Shown: positions 26,039 through 36,422, counted from the stretch's first letter. The stretch is 55,922 nt of DNA from Chroococcus sp. CMT-3BRIN-NPC107 (GCA_019359635.1 JAHHGY010000016.1:1-55922); one strand, 5' to 3'. Program-made: numbers and translations. Notes: a model not told the origin generated them from the letters alone.

Positions 26039-26794
26039 TTATCCTAATAATTTTAATACCCCAGGCTCTTGTTGGATAGGTAAGACATCTAAAACATCTA
26101 CTTGGGCGCAGTATTTTAGGTCATCGTCACAGTTGAGGCGTAATAACCGCTTACCGTGACTAGCTTGGTGAAATAGCTCGACTAATCGATCTTGCCATTG
26201 TTCGTAAAGAGCGATCGCACCTACTACTTCATCATTACCTGCAAGTTCTGCCAAAGGGATATTTGCTTGTTGCAAAACACTATGACAAATTGCCCCAGCG
26301 CAAGCAGTATCTTCTAAGGAATAAGTACCCTCCCAACCCGATCCGACAATCCAAACAGTTTCTGGTTGTTTAGCTAAAAGGTAATTTACGGCGGCTGCCC
26401 GGTTAACAAAAGCAGCAGCTAAGACGGCTGGAGCGTTTTGTATGCGTTGTAAAGCGCGAGTGCCGTTAGTGGTACTAATAAATAACCTGCGTCCTGCTAC
26501 AAGCGTCTGGGTGCAATCTAAAGGAGAATTGCCTAAATCGAACCCTTCCACCTTCGCACCGCCCCGCTCTCCGGCTCGAAGACGTTTACTTGCATCCCAA
26601 GCAGCGCTAACGTCTATCAAAGTATCTAAATCGCTAAACACCTGAATCGCTTCGCCACCCGCCGCCAAAACCGTCGCCATCGTCGTTGTAGCTCGAAGTA
26701 CATCGACGGCGATCGCGCAATCGGGTACGGTATCGGTAGGAGTTAGTTCGGGGGTATGATAAATAAATAGCTTCACGCGCTGGCTAACCTGCAA
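26039..26794 (-). CDS. comB: ComB-family 2-phosphosulfolactate phosphatase
   Basis: A 251-residue protein of the ComB family. In methanogens it removes phosphate from 2-phosphosulfolactate in coenzyme M synthesis. Landmarks: [25 protein letters not shown] near residue 26, [17 protein letters not shown] near 77, STTNGTRAL near 107 and [11 protein letters not shown] near 155. Cyanobacteria do not make coenzyme M, so the real substrate here is probably another sulfonate or phosphoester. The family assignment is firm and the role is open. Confidence 0.88.
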   Translation of the reverse strand: MQVSQRVKLFIYHTPELTPTDTVPDCAIAVDVLRATTTMATVLAAGGEAIQVFSDLDTLIDVSAAWDASKRLRAGERGGAKVEGFDLGNSPLDCTQTLVAGRRLFISTTNGTRALQRIQNAPAVLAAAFVNRAAAVNYLLAKQPETVWIVGSGWEGTYSLEDTACAGAICHSVLQQANIPLAELAGNDEVVGAIALYEQWQDRLVELFHQASHGKRLLRLNCDDDLKYCAQVDVLDVLPIQQEPGVLKLLG

Positions 26795-26856
26795 TTAATA
26801 TCGAATCTATTTTAGGTTTAAAACTTGACCCTAATAGCAGTAAATGCCCCCAAACC

Positions 26857-27852
26857 CTAAAAGAACCAGCCGTAAGAATGCAAGCCTTTACCTAAAAGAT
26901 TGACTCCTAAATAGCAAACCCACACAACTACAAACCCAACAGAGGCTAAAATAGCCGGACTGCGACCTTGCCAACCGCGAGTAATGCGAGAGTGGAGATA
27001 CGCTGCAAATACGAGCCAAGTTATCAAAGCCCAAGTTTCTTTAGGGTCCCAACTCCAATAAGATCCCCAAGCTTCATTTGCCCACACTCCCCCGGCGATA
27101 ATACCGATGGTAAGTAAGGGAAAGCCTAGCCCAATAATCCGGTAACTAATATTATCTAAAGTTTCCGCCAGACTAAGGCGCTGAGGTGACAGAGGTTCGG
27201 CTACGGATTCAGTAGTCGTTAAGTTAAGTACCGCCGTATTGCCATTACCGTTGTATTCAGATATAACCGCAGCTTTTGAAGTTGCCAAGTCTGTAGACCG
27301 ATGCAAGCGATAGCCGCCCGTACCTACCGAACTACCACGCAATTCTATATTTGCACCGCGCGTCACAATTAAAAAGGCGATCGCTAGTAACGAGCCCACC
27401 ATTAAAGCCGAATAGCTCAACATCATGACGCTAACGTGCATCATCAGCCAGTTTGACTTGAGGGCAGGCACTAAAGCCTCAGAGTTTTGCATCTTAGAAG
27501 GCAAAGTCAAAGTAGCAAAAGCAACAATTGCCATAGCCACAGGAGCAGTAGCAACCCCTACCAAACGGCTACGGCTATTATTTTCTGCCAAAAAGTGAAT
27601 GGTAGTAATTCCCCATGCTAGAAAAAATAGCGATTCGTACAAATTACTTAAGGGAAAGTAACCAGCTTCAATCCATCTTGCCCCTAACAACGTCGCCATA
27701 CACAAATTTGCGATCGCCATTCCCGCCGTTCCCAAAGCTGGCAAATAGCGCAATTGGGGAAAAGCTGCCCCAACCCAATAAATTAACATAGTAGCAAATA
27801 ATACCGCAAAAGCCGCATTATCTAGCCAGTTCTGGAGTGAAACCAGATTCAT
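26857..27852 (-). CDS. ccsB: Cytochrome c biogenesis protein CcsB (ResC/CcsA type, system II)
   Basis: A 331-residue membrane protein with about eight spans and the tryptophan-rich heme-handling motif [18 protein letters not shown] near residue 263. With its partner (Ccs1/ResB, not in this window) it carries heme to the lumenal side and attaches it to apocytochrome c. Chloroplast literature calls this protein CcsA; the bacterial family name is CcsB. A hydrophilic loop of about 60 residues (about 175-235) separates the two halves. Confidence 0.92.
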   Translation of the reverse strand: MNLVSLQNWLDNAAFAVLFATMLIYWVGAAFPQLRYLPALGTAGMAIANLCMATLLGARWIEAGYFPLSNLYESLFFLAWGITTIHFLAENNSRSRLVGVATAPVAMAIVAFATLTLPSKMQNSEALVPALKSNWLMMHVSVMMLSYSALMVGSLLAIAFLIVTRGANIELRGSSVGTGGYRLHRSTDLATSKAAVISEYNGNGNTAVLNLTTTESVAEPLSPQRLSLAETLDNISYRIIGLGFPLLTIGIIAGGVWANEAWGSYWSWDPKETWALITWLVFAAYLHSRITRGWQGRSPAILASVGFVVVWVCYLGVNLLGKGLHSYGWFF

Positions 27853-27956
27853 ATTATTGTTCTCCCCGACTCTTTAAGCTAAAAATTCATCTCTACTATC
27901 TTCGATCCTAACTTCACCAATGACTAGAGTGGTAAATTCTCTGTAACCAATTTGGT

Positions 27957-29609
27957 TTACGGTAATTGTGAAGGAGACACACTAGGGCTATTTATCGGAC
28001 TGGGTAAAGGTTTGGGGTTTCCGGCTTTATTGAGCGCCATAAAAATGTCATAACGAATACTACGGCGATCTTTTACAGCCGTCGTTATACCTACAGAACG
28101 CACTGCTTCTAATACAATTTGTTGGTTGGGAATAATTTGTGGTAGGGGCAAGTTTTTAAACGTTCCATTGATATTTAAGAAAAACTGCCCATTATTTGGG
28201 CTAAGTTTTGATGGCACGGCTTTTTGAAATTGCTCGGTACTAGCCAAATTAACCGTAGGCTGGGGAATAATTTTTTCGGCTAGGGGTGCGCCAATAGTAA
28301 AAAAAGCTACATTTCCGTCTAACCAACCATGAGTTGCTGCCAAAGTTCCGTAAGGAGCAATCCAGTTAACAACAGGTTTGCCTGCTACTTGCGTTTCTTG
28401 GACTTTAAACTGGTACTGACTGCTAATTACTTTGTCTATTTCTTGAAATGCTTTTTGCGCTTTGTCGGCATCTTTTGCCTGCACCATAAAGGCTAAGGTT
28501 AAAGCAAAGTCATTTGGCGAAGCATCGGCTTTGGTTGTAGCTGGAATTACAGCTAAAGAAAATTCTCCATCCATCCAACTGAGCAAGTCTTCGTCTAAAT
28601 CTAGCCCAGTAGTATTTTTGACCCCCGCCCGTAAATTTTCTGGGGGAATGGGCGTAAGGGGATTAGTTTTTACCGATCGCAAATAATCAAGCCATAATTG
28701 CTGTAAATTGCCTCCCGATACCATCATCAAAGTTTCGGCGGGTAAAAGTTGCTGCATTTTTCCGGCATTATTTTGGACTAAATGCACCCGCTCGCTATCG
28801 GGTTTCAACCACGATATACTTTTAAGCTCAATTCCTTCTGGCTGTAAGTTAATTGTTGTGGCTAACCCTTGACTTTGCTGAAGCCCTGCTAGTTGCGGCG
28901 ACAGTTTTTTTGGATCGCTATTTACTAGCCGAGCGGCGGCGGGAATATTGACATATACTTGAGCAAAATGATTTTCTTGGGCAATTTCTCCAAATTTTTC
29001 CACAAAACCAGGCATTTTTAGTAAAGAGTTTTGCGCCTGATAAGTATCAATTGCTCTTTCGGTAGCTTTAGGGCTATCACTAACTACCAAAAAACGATTA
29101 TCTATTACTGTTGCCGAGTAGTTGGGAGTAGCTTTGATTTGGCTACCCTTATAAACGCGATCGCTCGTTTTGCCTTGGGGTGATGGTTTTGAGAGTAACG
29201 AAGCGGCAAGAGCGGGTTTGGCAATCGGCAACACCATAACCATTGCTTGCGCTCCGGGCGATGCTTCGGTTGATACTACAGCTAAAGTAACTTCTTTACC
29301 AATCCAAGGCTGAATATCTTTTTGGTAGTTGTAACCATTGTCAGTTAGAAAGCGATCGCGCAATTCTACTAAATAATTGTCTAGAGTCGCTTGGGTTTGA
29401 GACGTGCCAAATTCGCGCAATTGCTGCCACTTGCTCGGCTCTGTAGATACCGAAACCGTAATTAACGCATCAGTGGGAATAACGTTTGCCCCTAGAGGCA
29501 ATTGAGCTAGTTTTTGAGGCTGAATTACTAAAAAGTAGGTCGCTATACCGCCACCCACTAGCAAGCTAGTTGCTAATATTGGCAGCAGCAATTTATTGTT
29601 CTTAGTCAT
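27957..29609 (-). CDS. DUF3352 family protein
   Basis: A 550-residue protein with an N-terminal membrane anchor (LLPILATSLLVGGGIATYFLV, about residues 8-28). A long soluble part follows, typical of cyanobacterial DUF3352 proteins (LPLGANVIPTDALITVSVSTEPSKWQQLREFGT). The C-terminus is Pro/Ser-rich. The large domain probably faces the periplasm or lumen. No enzymatic motif is recognisable. It lies 104 bases upstream of the cytochrome biogenesis gene on the same strand. Confidence 0.82.
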   Translation of the reverse strand: MTKNNKLLLPILATSLLVGGGIATYFLVIQPQKLAQLPLGANVIPTDALITVSVSTEPSKWQQLREFGTSQTQATLDNYLVELRDRFLTDNGYNYQKDIQPWIGKEVTLAVVSTEASPGAQAMVMVLPIAKPALAASLLSKPSPQGKTSDRVYKGSQIKATPNYSATVIDNRFLVVSDSPKATERAIDTYQAQNSLLKMPGFVEKFGEIAQENHFAQVYVNIPAAARLVNSDPKKLSPQLAGLQQSQGLATTINLQPEGIELKSISWLKPDSERVHLVQNNAGKMQQLLPAETLMMVSGGNLQQLWLDYLRSVKTNPLTPIPPENLRAGVKNTTGLDLDEDLLSWMDGEFSLAVIPATTKADASPNDFALTLAFMVQAKDADKAQKAFQEIDKVISSQYQFKVQETQVAGKPVVNWIAPYGTLAATHGWLDGNVAFFTIGAPLAEKIIPQPTVNLASTEQFQKAVPSKLSPNNGQFFLNINGTFKNLPLPQIIPNQQIVLEAVRSVGITTAVKDRRSIRYDIFMALNKAGNPKPLPSPINSPSVSPSQLP

Positions 29610-29736
29610 TGATTAAAAGTAGTTGTTAACAAGCTAGGCAATGCTATTGTCACTTTAGCTAATTGCTAGATGCTAACCAAAAATCTAGATAGAAGTTATT
29701 TGAAGTTCGACAACTAGGCGATCGCCTGTCTCTAAT

Positions 29737-30543
29737 TTAGCCAAAGCGCCCGCTTACATACTCTTGGGTTGATTTTTCTTGAGGATTTTGGAAAATGACT
29801 TCGGTGTTGTCATATTCCACTAGATAGCCCATTCTCGCACCTTTGTCTGTAGGTTCGACATTAAAAAATGCCGTCATATCCGATACCCGCGATGCTTGCT
29901 GCATATTATGGGTAACAATGACGATGGTGTATTTTTGCTTGAGTTCTTGGAGCAATTCTTCAATTTTGATCGTCGAGATCGGATCTAACGCCGAACAGGG
30001 TTCGTCCATCAAAATAATATCTGGTTGGACTGCCACCGCACGAGCAATACACAAACGCTGTTGTTGTCCCCCCGAAAGAGATAAACCGCTTTGCTTGAGT
30101 TTGTCTTTGACTTCATCCCATAAAGCCGCTTGCCGCAACGATTGCTCTACCAACTCGTCCATATCGCCGCGATAGCCGTTAATCTTCGCACCAAAGGTAA
30201 TATTGTCGTAAATTGATTTGGGGAAAGGGTTAGGTTTTTGAAATACCATTCCCACTTGTCGCCGCACTTCTACAGGATCTATCGAAGGCGCGTAAAGGTT
30301 TTGATCGTAGTAAAAAATTTTCCCTTCAGCGCGGAAACTATCAATTAGGTCATTAAGACGGTTATAGCACCGCAACAAGGTACTTTTACCGCAACCAGAG
30401 GGGCCAATAAAAGAGGTGATTCGATTCTTGGGAATGTTTAAGGAAATATTTTTGAGGGCTAGAAAGTTTCCGTAATAAACATTGACATTTTCTGCTCGCA
30501 AAATAGTTTGCGTTTGATTGATAGTTGAAGTGTCAGTAGTCAT
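29737..30543 (-). CDS. pstB: Phosphate ABC transporter ATPase PstB
   Basis: The ATP-hydrolysing subunit of the high-affinity phosphate importer, 268 residues. Walker A is GPSGCGKST (about residue 42), the signature LSGGQQQR and Walker [14 protein letters not shown]. The PstB-typical start [18 protein letters not shown] and the C-terminal FFN...GRFG agree. It is the last gene of pstS-pstC-pstA-pstB, 181 bases after pstA. Confidence 0.97.
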   Translation of the reverse strand: MTTDTSTINQTQTILRAENVNVYYGNFLALKNISLNIPKNRITSFIGPSGCGKSTLLRCYNRLNDLIDSFRAEGKIFYYDQNLYAPSIDPVEVRRQVGMVFQKPNPFPKSIYDNITFGAKINGYRGDMDELVEQSLRQAALWDEVKDKLKQSGLSLSGGQQQRLCIARAVAVQPDIILMDEPCSALDPISTIKIEELLQELKQKYTIVIVTHNMQQASRVSDMTAFFNVEPTDKGARMGYLVEYDNTEVIFQNPQEKSTQEYVSGRFG

Positions 30544-30724
30544 ATAGGAGTGGGTTTGCTAAGAGAATTAATAGAAAGTTGGACGTTGCTGAAAGTGTGA
30601 TGATTTTCAATGGTTGGTTGACGAAAAAGACAGTATTTCTGGTTTCACCTTCTTTATCCCATTACCAGTTGGGCAACGCCGAAAGTTGAGTTTAAATCTT
30701 TGGTTAGCTAATTATTAAAACTAC

Positions 30725-31612
30725 TCAAGCCCGCTTGCGAGTAGCAATACGGGAAATAATGCTAGTAACCAAAACTAAAAATACTAAAACTAAAGAAGCC
30801 GCCCAAGCAAGTTCTTGCTGGTTGTCGAATGGCACGATCGCAAAGTTGAAAACTAAAACCGCAAGCGATGGTGTGGGAGAAGTTAAGTTTGTCGGCCAAA
30901 ACTGCGTAAATAGCGCTGTAAATAACAATGGTGCTGTTTCTCCTGCCGCCCTAGCGATCGCTAAAGTTGTTCCGGTAACAATAGCGGGAATCGCTACAGG
31001 CAATACAACTTGCATGACGGTTTGAAACTTTGTTGCGCCAATTCCCACGGCTGCTTGGCGCAAGTCTCTAGAAACTAATTGCAGCGATTCGTCGGTAGTG
31101 CGAACAATAATCGGTAGCATCAAAATTGATAAAGCAATACCACCAGCGATCGCGCTAAAACTACCCATGGCTAACACTACTACCCCGTAAGCAAAAACTC
31201 CAGCAATAATTGAAGGCACGCCGCTTAAAACGTTGGTGGCAAACCGAATGCTGTCGGCGACTTTACCTTTGCTAAATTCTGTGAGATAAATTGCTGCTAA
31301 TACCCCTACAGGAATGCTAATTAAAGCGGCAATTCCTACCATCATCAAAGTACCGACAATGGCGCTACCAAAGCCGCCACCTTCTACTAATGGTGGCGGT
31401 GGAAGTTCTGTAAATACGCTCAAGTTGAGACGACCAAAGCCTTTGATTATCACGTAACTAAGGACGGCAACTAAAGGTATTAAAGCAGCGATCGCACAGG
31501 CAAAAGCGAGAGTTGTCATCACCGTGCCGAACATTACTCTTTGAGAATTAGGAGAACGATTTAAGCTGCGGTTGACATTACTATCGGAACTATTGAGATT
31601 TTGAGTTACCAT
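30725..31612 (-). CDS. pstA: Phosphate ABC transporter permease PstA
   Basis: A 295-residue inner-membrane permease with six spans. The EAA-like loop is RQAAVGIGATKFQTVMQVVLPVAIPAI (about 185-211), and the PstA-type TELPPPPLVEGGGFGSAIVGT segment precedes the second span. It pairs with PstC to form the phosphate channel. It starts 46 bases after pstC. Confidence 0.96.
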   Translation of the reverse strand: MVTQNLNSSDSNVNRSLNRSPNSQRVMFGTVMTTLAFACAIAALIPLVAVLSYVIIKGFGRLNLSVFTELPPPPLVEGGGFGSAIVGTLMMVGIAALISIPVGVLAAIYLTEFSKGKVADSIRFATNVLSGVPSIIAGVFAYGVVVLAMGSFSAIAGGIALSILMLPIIVRTTDESLQLVSRDLRQAAVGIGATKFQTVMQVVLPVAIPAIVTGTTLAIARAAGETAPLLFTALFTQFWPTNLTSPTPSLAVLVFNFAIVPFDNQQELAWAASLVLVFLVLVTSIISRIATRKRA

Positions 31613-31658
31613 ATCTTACGCTCTACTTTTAGTGCGATCGCCACAAATCTTACTTAAC

Positions 31659-32609
31659 TTAAATTTTTCCCACTCTACGCACTACTAGCTGTGCCAAAAC
31701 ATTTACGATCAAAGTTAGCGCAAACAAAACTAGCGCCGCATACATCAAAGCAGAAATTTGAATTCCATCAGCTTCAGCAAATTGGTTTGCTAACAACGAA
31801 GCAATAGTATTTCCGGTTGTCAAAATCGACGGGCTAATGCGGTTAGAGTTGCCGATAATCATTGTTACCGCCATCGTTTCACCCATTGCCCTACCAAGCC
31901 CTAGCATTGTTGCTCCGACAATTCCAGAAGTTGCGGCGGGTAATAAAACTCGAAAAATTGTTTCCCAGCGCGTCGCCCCAAGCCCATAGGCGGCTTGGCG
32001 CAAATCTGACGGCAGCGATACTAAAGCATCGCGAGAAATTGCCGTAATAATTGGCAAAATCATAATCGTCAAAACTATACTAGCGGGAAATATGCCAGGT
32101 CCCGAAGGTGGCGTACTAAAAATCGGCAGCCAACCCAAAGATGAATGCAATACCTTGCCCACACCTGTGAGTATGGGAATTAGCACAAAAATACCCCACA
32201 AGCCATACACCACGCTAGGAATTGCTGCTAATAGCTCAATGAGAAATACTACTACAGTTTGCACCGAGGCAGGAAGAAAATTCTCGCTGACTACAAGGGC
32301 TGTTCCGACTCCAATGGGTACTGCTAACAATAAAGCAATAAATGCCGTAACTAAAGTACCGTAAATTTGCGGTAACGCGCCGTACTCCTCTTTGACAGGA
32401 TTCCAAGCTGTGGAACTAAGAAAACCTAAACCGTACCTTTGAATTGCTGGGAATGCTTCAATTGCTACTTCTAAAGCAATCCAAACCAAAACGGCGGCGA
32501 TCGCTAATGCGAGGAGTCGCGTTAGCCAAACAAAGCCTGTATCTAGGTTTTTTTCCCAACTAGGGCGTGGTCTGATTGTTGTTTGGGCTTGGGGGGCGAT
32601 CGAACTCAT
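31659..32609 (-). CDS. pstC: Phosphate ABC transporter permease PstC
   Basis: A 316-residue permease with six spans and the loop RQAAYGLGATRWETIFRVLLPAATSGI near residue 206. FLSSTAWNPVKEEYGALPQIYGTLVTA is the PstC-specific region after the first span. It follows pstS after 40 bases. Confidence 0.96.
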   Translation of the reverse strand: MSSIAPQAQTTIRPRPSWEKNLDTGFVWLTRLLALAIAAVLVWIALEVAIEAFPAIQRYGLGFLSSTAWNPVKEEYGALPQIYGTLVTAFIALLLAVPIGVGTALVVSENFLPASVQTVVVFLIELLAAIPSVVYGLWGIFVLIPILTGVGKVLHSSLGWLPIFSTPPSGPGIFPASIVLTIMILPIITAISRDALVSLPSDLRQAAYGLGATRWETIFRVLLPAATSGIVGATMLGLGRAMGETMAVTMIIGNSNRISPSILTTGNTIASLLANQFAEADGIQISALMYAALVLFALTLIVNVLAQLVVRRVGKI

Positions 32610-32649
32610 GGGTTATTTTCCTAAATTGACTTACAAGCGCGGTATTTAA

Positions 32650-33747
32650 TTACTGGCTAAGAGCATCAACCGCAGGTTGCACTTTACTAACTACGCTTTC
32701 TGGTAAAGGTACGTATCCTAGTTCGCTACTAAATCTTTGTCCTTCAGTTAATCCCCATTTCAAAACATTTTCTACAGCTTGGGCTTTAGCTTGATCGTCG
32801 TAGTTTTTGTAAGCCAGAATCCAAGAATAGGAAACTATTGGATAAGACTCTGCTCCTTCGGGATCGGGGGCAAACCCTAAAAAATCTTCTGGTAACGTTA
32901 CTGAAGCAAGAGCCGCAGAAGCTGATTCTGGGGTAGCTGCTACGTACTGACCGGCTTTGTTTTCCAGAATTGCAAAGGGAATTTTGTTTTGGGTAGCATA
33001 ACCGTACTCGGTATAACCAATTGCCCCTTGAGTTTGTTGAATTTGTGCGGTTATGCCTTCATTACCTTTAGCTCCCGTGCCTACAGGCCAACTAACAGAC
33101 TTACCTTCTCCTGGACCACTTTTCCAAGCGGGACTAATAGTACTGAGGTGTTTTGTTAAAGCCGCAGTAGTACCGCTACCATCAGAACGATAAATAACTG
33201 TAATCGGTTGGTCGGGTAGTTTGAGATCGGGATTAATTTTGGCAATTCTAGGATCGTTCCAGTTGGTAATTTTGCCTAAAAGAATATCTGGATAAACATC
33301 CCTAGATAACCTGATTCCTTCTACCCCTGGCAAATTGTAAGCTAAAACGATACTTCCGGCGGTTGCTGGTACTAAAAGAACGCCACGAGATACCTTAGCA
33401 ATTTCTTCTTTTGTCATCCCAGTATCGCTGGCTCCAAAGTCTATAGTTCCAGCCGTAAATTGCTTTACACCTGCACCACTACCCACGGATTGATAGCTAA
33501 TTTTGGTATTGGGATTAACTTTGTTGTACTCAGAAAACCAACGCTGATATAAGGGAGCAGGAAAGGATGCCCCAGCACCATTAAGAGTTACGCTCTCACC
33601 GCCAGTGTTTGCTGCGGGACTGGAGGGGGCGTTAGTGTCAGCACTCGGAGCAGTGGGTGTTTGCGGCTGGCAGGATGCTATACCAAATGAAAGGGCTACC
33701 AGCGATAGCAAAAAAGCTCTACGAGTTGGATCAATACGGGAAAACAT
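32650..33747 (-). CDS. pstS: Phosphate-binding lipoprotein PstS
   Basis: The periplasmic phosphate receptor, 365 residues. The lipobox GIASC places the lipidated cysteine at C26. A Pro/Ala/Ser linker follows, then the binding domain with NGAGASFPAPLYQRWF, YQSVGSGAGVKQF, DFGASDTGMT and YRSDGSGTT, which hold the phosphate-contacting residues. First gene of the pst unit, behind a Pho box. Confidence 0.97.
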   Translation of the reverse strand: MFSRIDPTRRAFLLSLVALSFGIASCQPQTPTAPSADTNAPSSPAANTGGESVTLNGAGASFPAPLYQRWFSEYNKVNPNTKISYQSVGSGAGVKQFTAGTIDFGASDTGMTKEEIAKVSRGVLLVPATAGSIVLAYNLPGVEGIRLSRDVYPDILLGKITNWNDPRIAKINPDLKLPDQPITVIYRSDGSGTTAALTKHLSTISPAWKSGPGEGKSVSWPVGTGAKGNEGITAQIQQTQGAIGYTEYGYATQNKIPFAILENKAGQYVAATPESASAALASVTLPEDFLGFAPDPEGAESYPIVSYSWILAYKNYDDQAKAQAVENVLKWGLTEGQRFSSELGYVPLPESVVSKVQPAVDALSQ

Positions 33748-33796
33748 AGAAAACTCTGCGTATTTTTACGGTATTCGCTTTGAACTTAGCGCTTTG

Positions 33797-33837
33797 TTAT
33801 CAAGATAAGGTAAAGAAAAGGTTAACAATAATTAAAG
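33797..33837 (-). promoter_or_regulatory. Pho box upstream of pstS
   Basis: Read towards pstS, four 8-base units are spaced by exactly 3 bases: CTTTAATT, GTTAACCT, CTTTACCT and CTTGATAA. They match the cyanobacterial PhoB/SphR repeat (PyTTAAPyPyT-like, 3-base gaps). The array ends about 50 bases before the pstS start. It predicts induction of pstSCAB at low phosphate by SphS-SphR. Confidence 0.85.
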
Positions 33838-33977
33838 CTATTAGAAATAGATGGATTAAATAGGATTGATATATCTGTTTGGCAAGTTTTTTAGTTGCCG
33901 ATCGCCCTAGCTGGAGCAAAAGGGGTATTCCAATGGTAAAATGCCAACACTTAAGTCACGCAATCTAGGGGCAAAAA

Positions 33978-35087
33978 GTGGTCAAAGCACCCTTATCAAC
34001 CGCCTTTAATCAATCAAATACCGATTTGCCTAATAATAAAGAGCTACTAAAAGAGTGGCTTGCTAATATAGCAGAGCAAATTATTAGTGGAAAATTAATC
34101 GACCGCGCTACAGCAATTATTCTTACCCAAATAGAAGGGCAAGAAAACATCTTATTATTATGTGCTGCTGCCGATCGCGTCCGTCAAGCTTGCTGCGGCA
34201 ATACAGTAGATTTATGCAGCATTATCAACATTAAATCAGGCAACTGCTCGGAAAATTGCGGTTTTTGCTCTCAATCAGCCCACCATCAAAGCGAAGATTC
34301 CCCTGTATATGGATTAAAGTCTAGCACCGAAATTATGGCGCAAGCTAAAGCCGCCGAAGCCGCCGGAGCGAAACGTTTTTGCTTAGTAAGTCAAGGGCGC
34401 GGGCCTAAGTACAGCAGCCCCAAATCTACAGAATTCGAGCAGATTTTAGCTACTGTAGAGCAGATTATTGCCGAAACAAATATCAAGCCTTGTTGCGCTT
34501 TGGGAGAAGTTACTCCAGAACAGGCTCAAGCTTTAAAAGAAGCTGGGGTAACGCGCTACAACCACAATTTGGAAGCATCCGAAAGCTTTTTTCCGAATAT
34601 TGTCACAACTCATAGTTGGCGCGATCGCGTAGCCACTATTAAAAACCTTAAAGCCGCAGGTATTCAAGCTTGCACCGGGGGTATTATGGGTTTAGGAGAA
34701 AGCTGGGAAGATCGGGTTGATTTGGCTTTAGCTTTGCGAGAACTTGAAGTAGAATCTGTACCCTTAAATCTACTTAACCCAAGAGCGGGAACACCCCTTA
34801 ACAATCGACCAAAACTAGAGCCTTATGAAGCTTTAAAAGCGATCGCTATTTTTCGCCTAATTCTGCCAAAACAAATTTTACGTTATGCTGGCGGTCGCGA
34901 GGCGGTAATGGGCGAACTTCAAGCTATGGGCTTACAAGCTGGAATTAATGCCATGCTTGTCGGTCATTACCTGACTACAATGGGACAGCCACCAGAGCAA
35001 GACCGGGCTATGCTCAAAGACCTTGGGCTTACGGGTGGCGAAGCGCCAATTCCTGGTGAATGGCTAAGTGAGGAGCTAAAAAAATGA
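33978..35087 (+). CDS. bioB: Biotin synthase BioB
   Basis: A radical-SAM enzyme that inserts sulfur into dethiobiotin. The SAM cluster motif is C90-x3-C94-x2-C97 in SGNCSENCGFC, followed by SQSAHH. Length 369 residues. Further family marks are RYNHNLEAS and CTGGIMGLGE. The start is GTG 33978. A biotin transporter gene follows, linking synthesis with uptake. Confidence 0.96.
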   Translation: MVKAPLSTAFNQSNTDLPNNKELLKEWLANIAEQIISGKLIDRATAIILTQIEGQENILLLCAAADRVRQACCGNTVDLCSIINIKSGNCSENCGFCSQSAHHQSEDSPVYGLKSSTEIMAQAKAAEAAGAKRFCLVSQGRGPKYSSPKSTEFEQILATVEQIIAETNIKPCCALGEVTPEQAQALKEAGVTRYNHNLEASESFFPNIVTTHSWRDRVATIKNLKAAGIQACTGGIMGLGESWEDRVDLALALRELEVESVPLNLLNPRAGTPLNNRPKLEPYEALKAIAIFRLILPKQILRYAGGREAVMGELQAMGLQAGINAMLVGHYLTTMGQPPEQDRAMLKDLGLTGGEAPIPGEWLSEELKK

Positions 35088-35121
35088 GATTGTTATTTAT
35101 TACCTTTCTATCCGCAAAACC

Positions 35122-35703
35122 GTGACTGCTCCCATTCAAATAATGTGGGCTTTTATCGGCTTACTTCTGACTATTGGCGGTACTTTTTTAGATGCTTATA
35201 TTACCAGTTCGCCGTTGAACTGGGACAATAGCGGCGTGCAAACTTTGTCTTTGGGGGTCACCTATCAAATTGGCGCAGTGCTACTAATAGGTTGTGTGGG
35301 CGGTAAAAACGCTGCGGCGATTTCACAAATTGCTTATTTGCTGCTTGGTTTGACTTGGCTACCTGTATTTTCTCAAGGTGGCGGCGTTGACTACTTAAAT
35401 CAGCCTTATTTTGGTTATGTACTAGGGTTTATTCCTGGAGCTTGGGTTTGTGGTTTGTTAGCTTTCAAAACTCAGCCAAAAATAGAATCTCTTGCCTTTA
35501 GTTGCTTTTTTGGTTTAGCGGCAGTTCATTCTACCGGATTAAGCTATTTAGTTATTAGTCATGCTTTCAACTGGATAAATTCTCCATTACCTTTAGCTCA
35601 ACTGGCACTTGTGTATTCTTTTTACCCTTTGCCAGGGCAGCTAGTAATAGTTTGTGCAGTTACAGTTTTAGCTTACTCGTTAAGACACTTGATGTTTTAT
35701 TAA
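35122..35703 (+). CDS. bioY: Biotin transporter BioY
   Basis: A 193-residue membrane protein with six spans and the BioY features GGTFLDAYI near the start, LLLGLTWLPVFSQGGGVDYL and FGYVLGFIPGAW in the middle. It is the S-component that binds biotin; energising EcfAT genes are not in this window. Start GTG 35122, 34 bases after bioB. Its final 101 bases form part of a 162-base tandem duplication. Confidence 0.92.
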   Translation: MTAPIQIMWAFIGLLLTIGGTFLDAYITSSPLNWDNSGVQTLSLGVTYQIGAVLLIGCVGGKNAAAISQIAYLLLGLTWLPVFSQGGGVDYLNQPYFGYVLGFIPGAWVCGLLAFKTQPKIESLAFSCFFGLAAVHSTGLSYLVISHAFNWINSPLPLAQLALVYSFYPLPGQLVIVCAVTVLAYSLRHLMFY

Positions 35704-35926
35704 ACGAAACCTTACCCTTGGTTTTACTTGTAGCGGTTCCTCATCCAAAACTTTAACTTTTTCTTGGCACTTGTGTATTCTTTTTACCCTTTGCCAGGGC
35801 AGCTAGTAATAGTTTGTGCAGTTACAGTTTTAGCTTACTCGTTAACACACTTGATGTTTTATTAAACGAAACCTTACCCTTGGTTTTACTTGTAGCGGTT
35901 CCTCATCCAAAACTTTAACTTTTTCT
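35603..35926 (+). repeat. 162-bp tandem duplication covering the bioY 3' end
   Basis: Copy 1 (35603-35764) and copy 2 (35765-35926) abut exactly and differ at a single base (G at 35684, C at 35846). Copy 1 holds the last 101 bases of bioY plus its downstream spacer. Copy 2 is a dead repeat of both, placed directly before lspA. Near-identity implies a recent event. Confidence 0.95.
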
Positions 35927-35945
35927 GCGGTTTTTGCAAATTATT

Positions 35946-36422
35946 ATGCGTTTTAAAAATAGTATTTTTTGGATTGCTGCTACTATTAGTTTTTGCTTAG
36001 ACCAAGCTACTAAGTATTGGATAGTTCAAAACTTTAATTTACTAGAAACGCAACCATTAATACCTGGAGTGTTTCATTTTACTTATGTTAGAAATACTGG
36101 CGCAGCTTTTAGCCTTTTGAGTGGCAGAGCCGATATACTACGCTGGTTGTCTTTATTTGTTAGTTTAGGTTTGATAGCCTTTGCTTTATTTGGCGGTAAG
36201 CTCAAAAAGCTCGAACAACTAAGCTACGGATTGCTTTTAGGTGGAGCAATGGGAAATGGTATTGATAGATTTATTTTTGGTAGCGTTGTAGATTTTATAG
36301 ATTTGCGTTTAATTCGATTTGCTGTATTCAATTTAGCGGATGTCTCTATTAATTTAGGAATTATTTGTTGGCTAATTGATAGTTTTTATAAACCCAAATC
36401 CGATCGCAATTCTCGTTCTTAA
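35946..36422 (+). CDS. lspA: Lipoprotein signal peptidase LspA
   Basis: An inner-membrane aspartic peptidase that removes signal peptides of lipidated prolipoproteins. It has about 158 residues from ATG 35946 (an in-frame TTG at 35934 is less likely) and four spans. Conserved boxes: CLDQATKYW, RNTGAAFSLL, GNGIDRFIFGSVVDF and FNLADVSIN; the two catalytic aspartates lie in the last two. The duplicated bioY segment sits immediately upstream and may have moved or doubled its promoter. Confidence 0.95.
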   Translation: MRFKNSIFWIAATISFCLDQATKYWIVQNFNLLETQPLIPGVFHFTYVRNTGAAFSLLSGRADILRWLSLFVSLGLIAFALFGGKLKKLEQLSYGLLLGGAMGNGIDRFIFGSVVDFIDLRLIRFAVFNLADVSINLGIICWLIDSFYKPKSDRNSRS

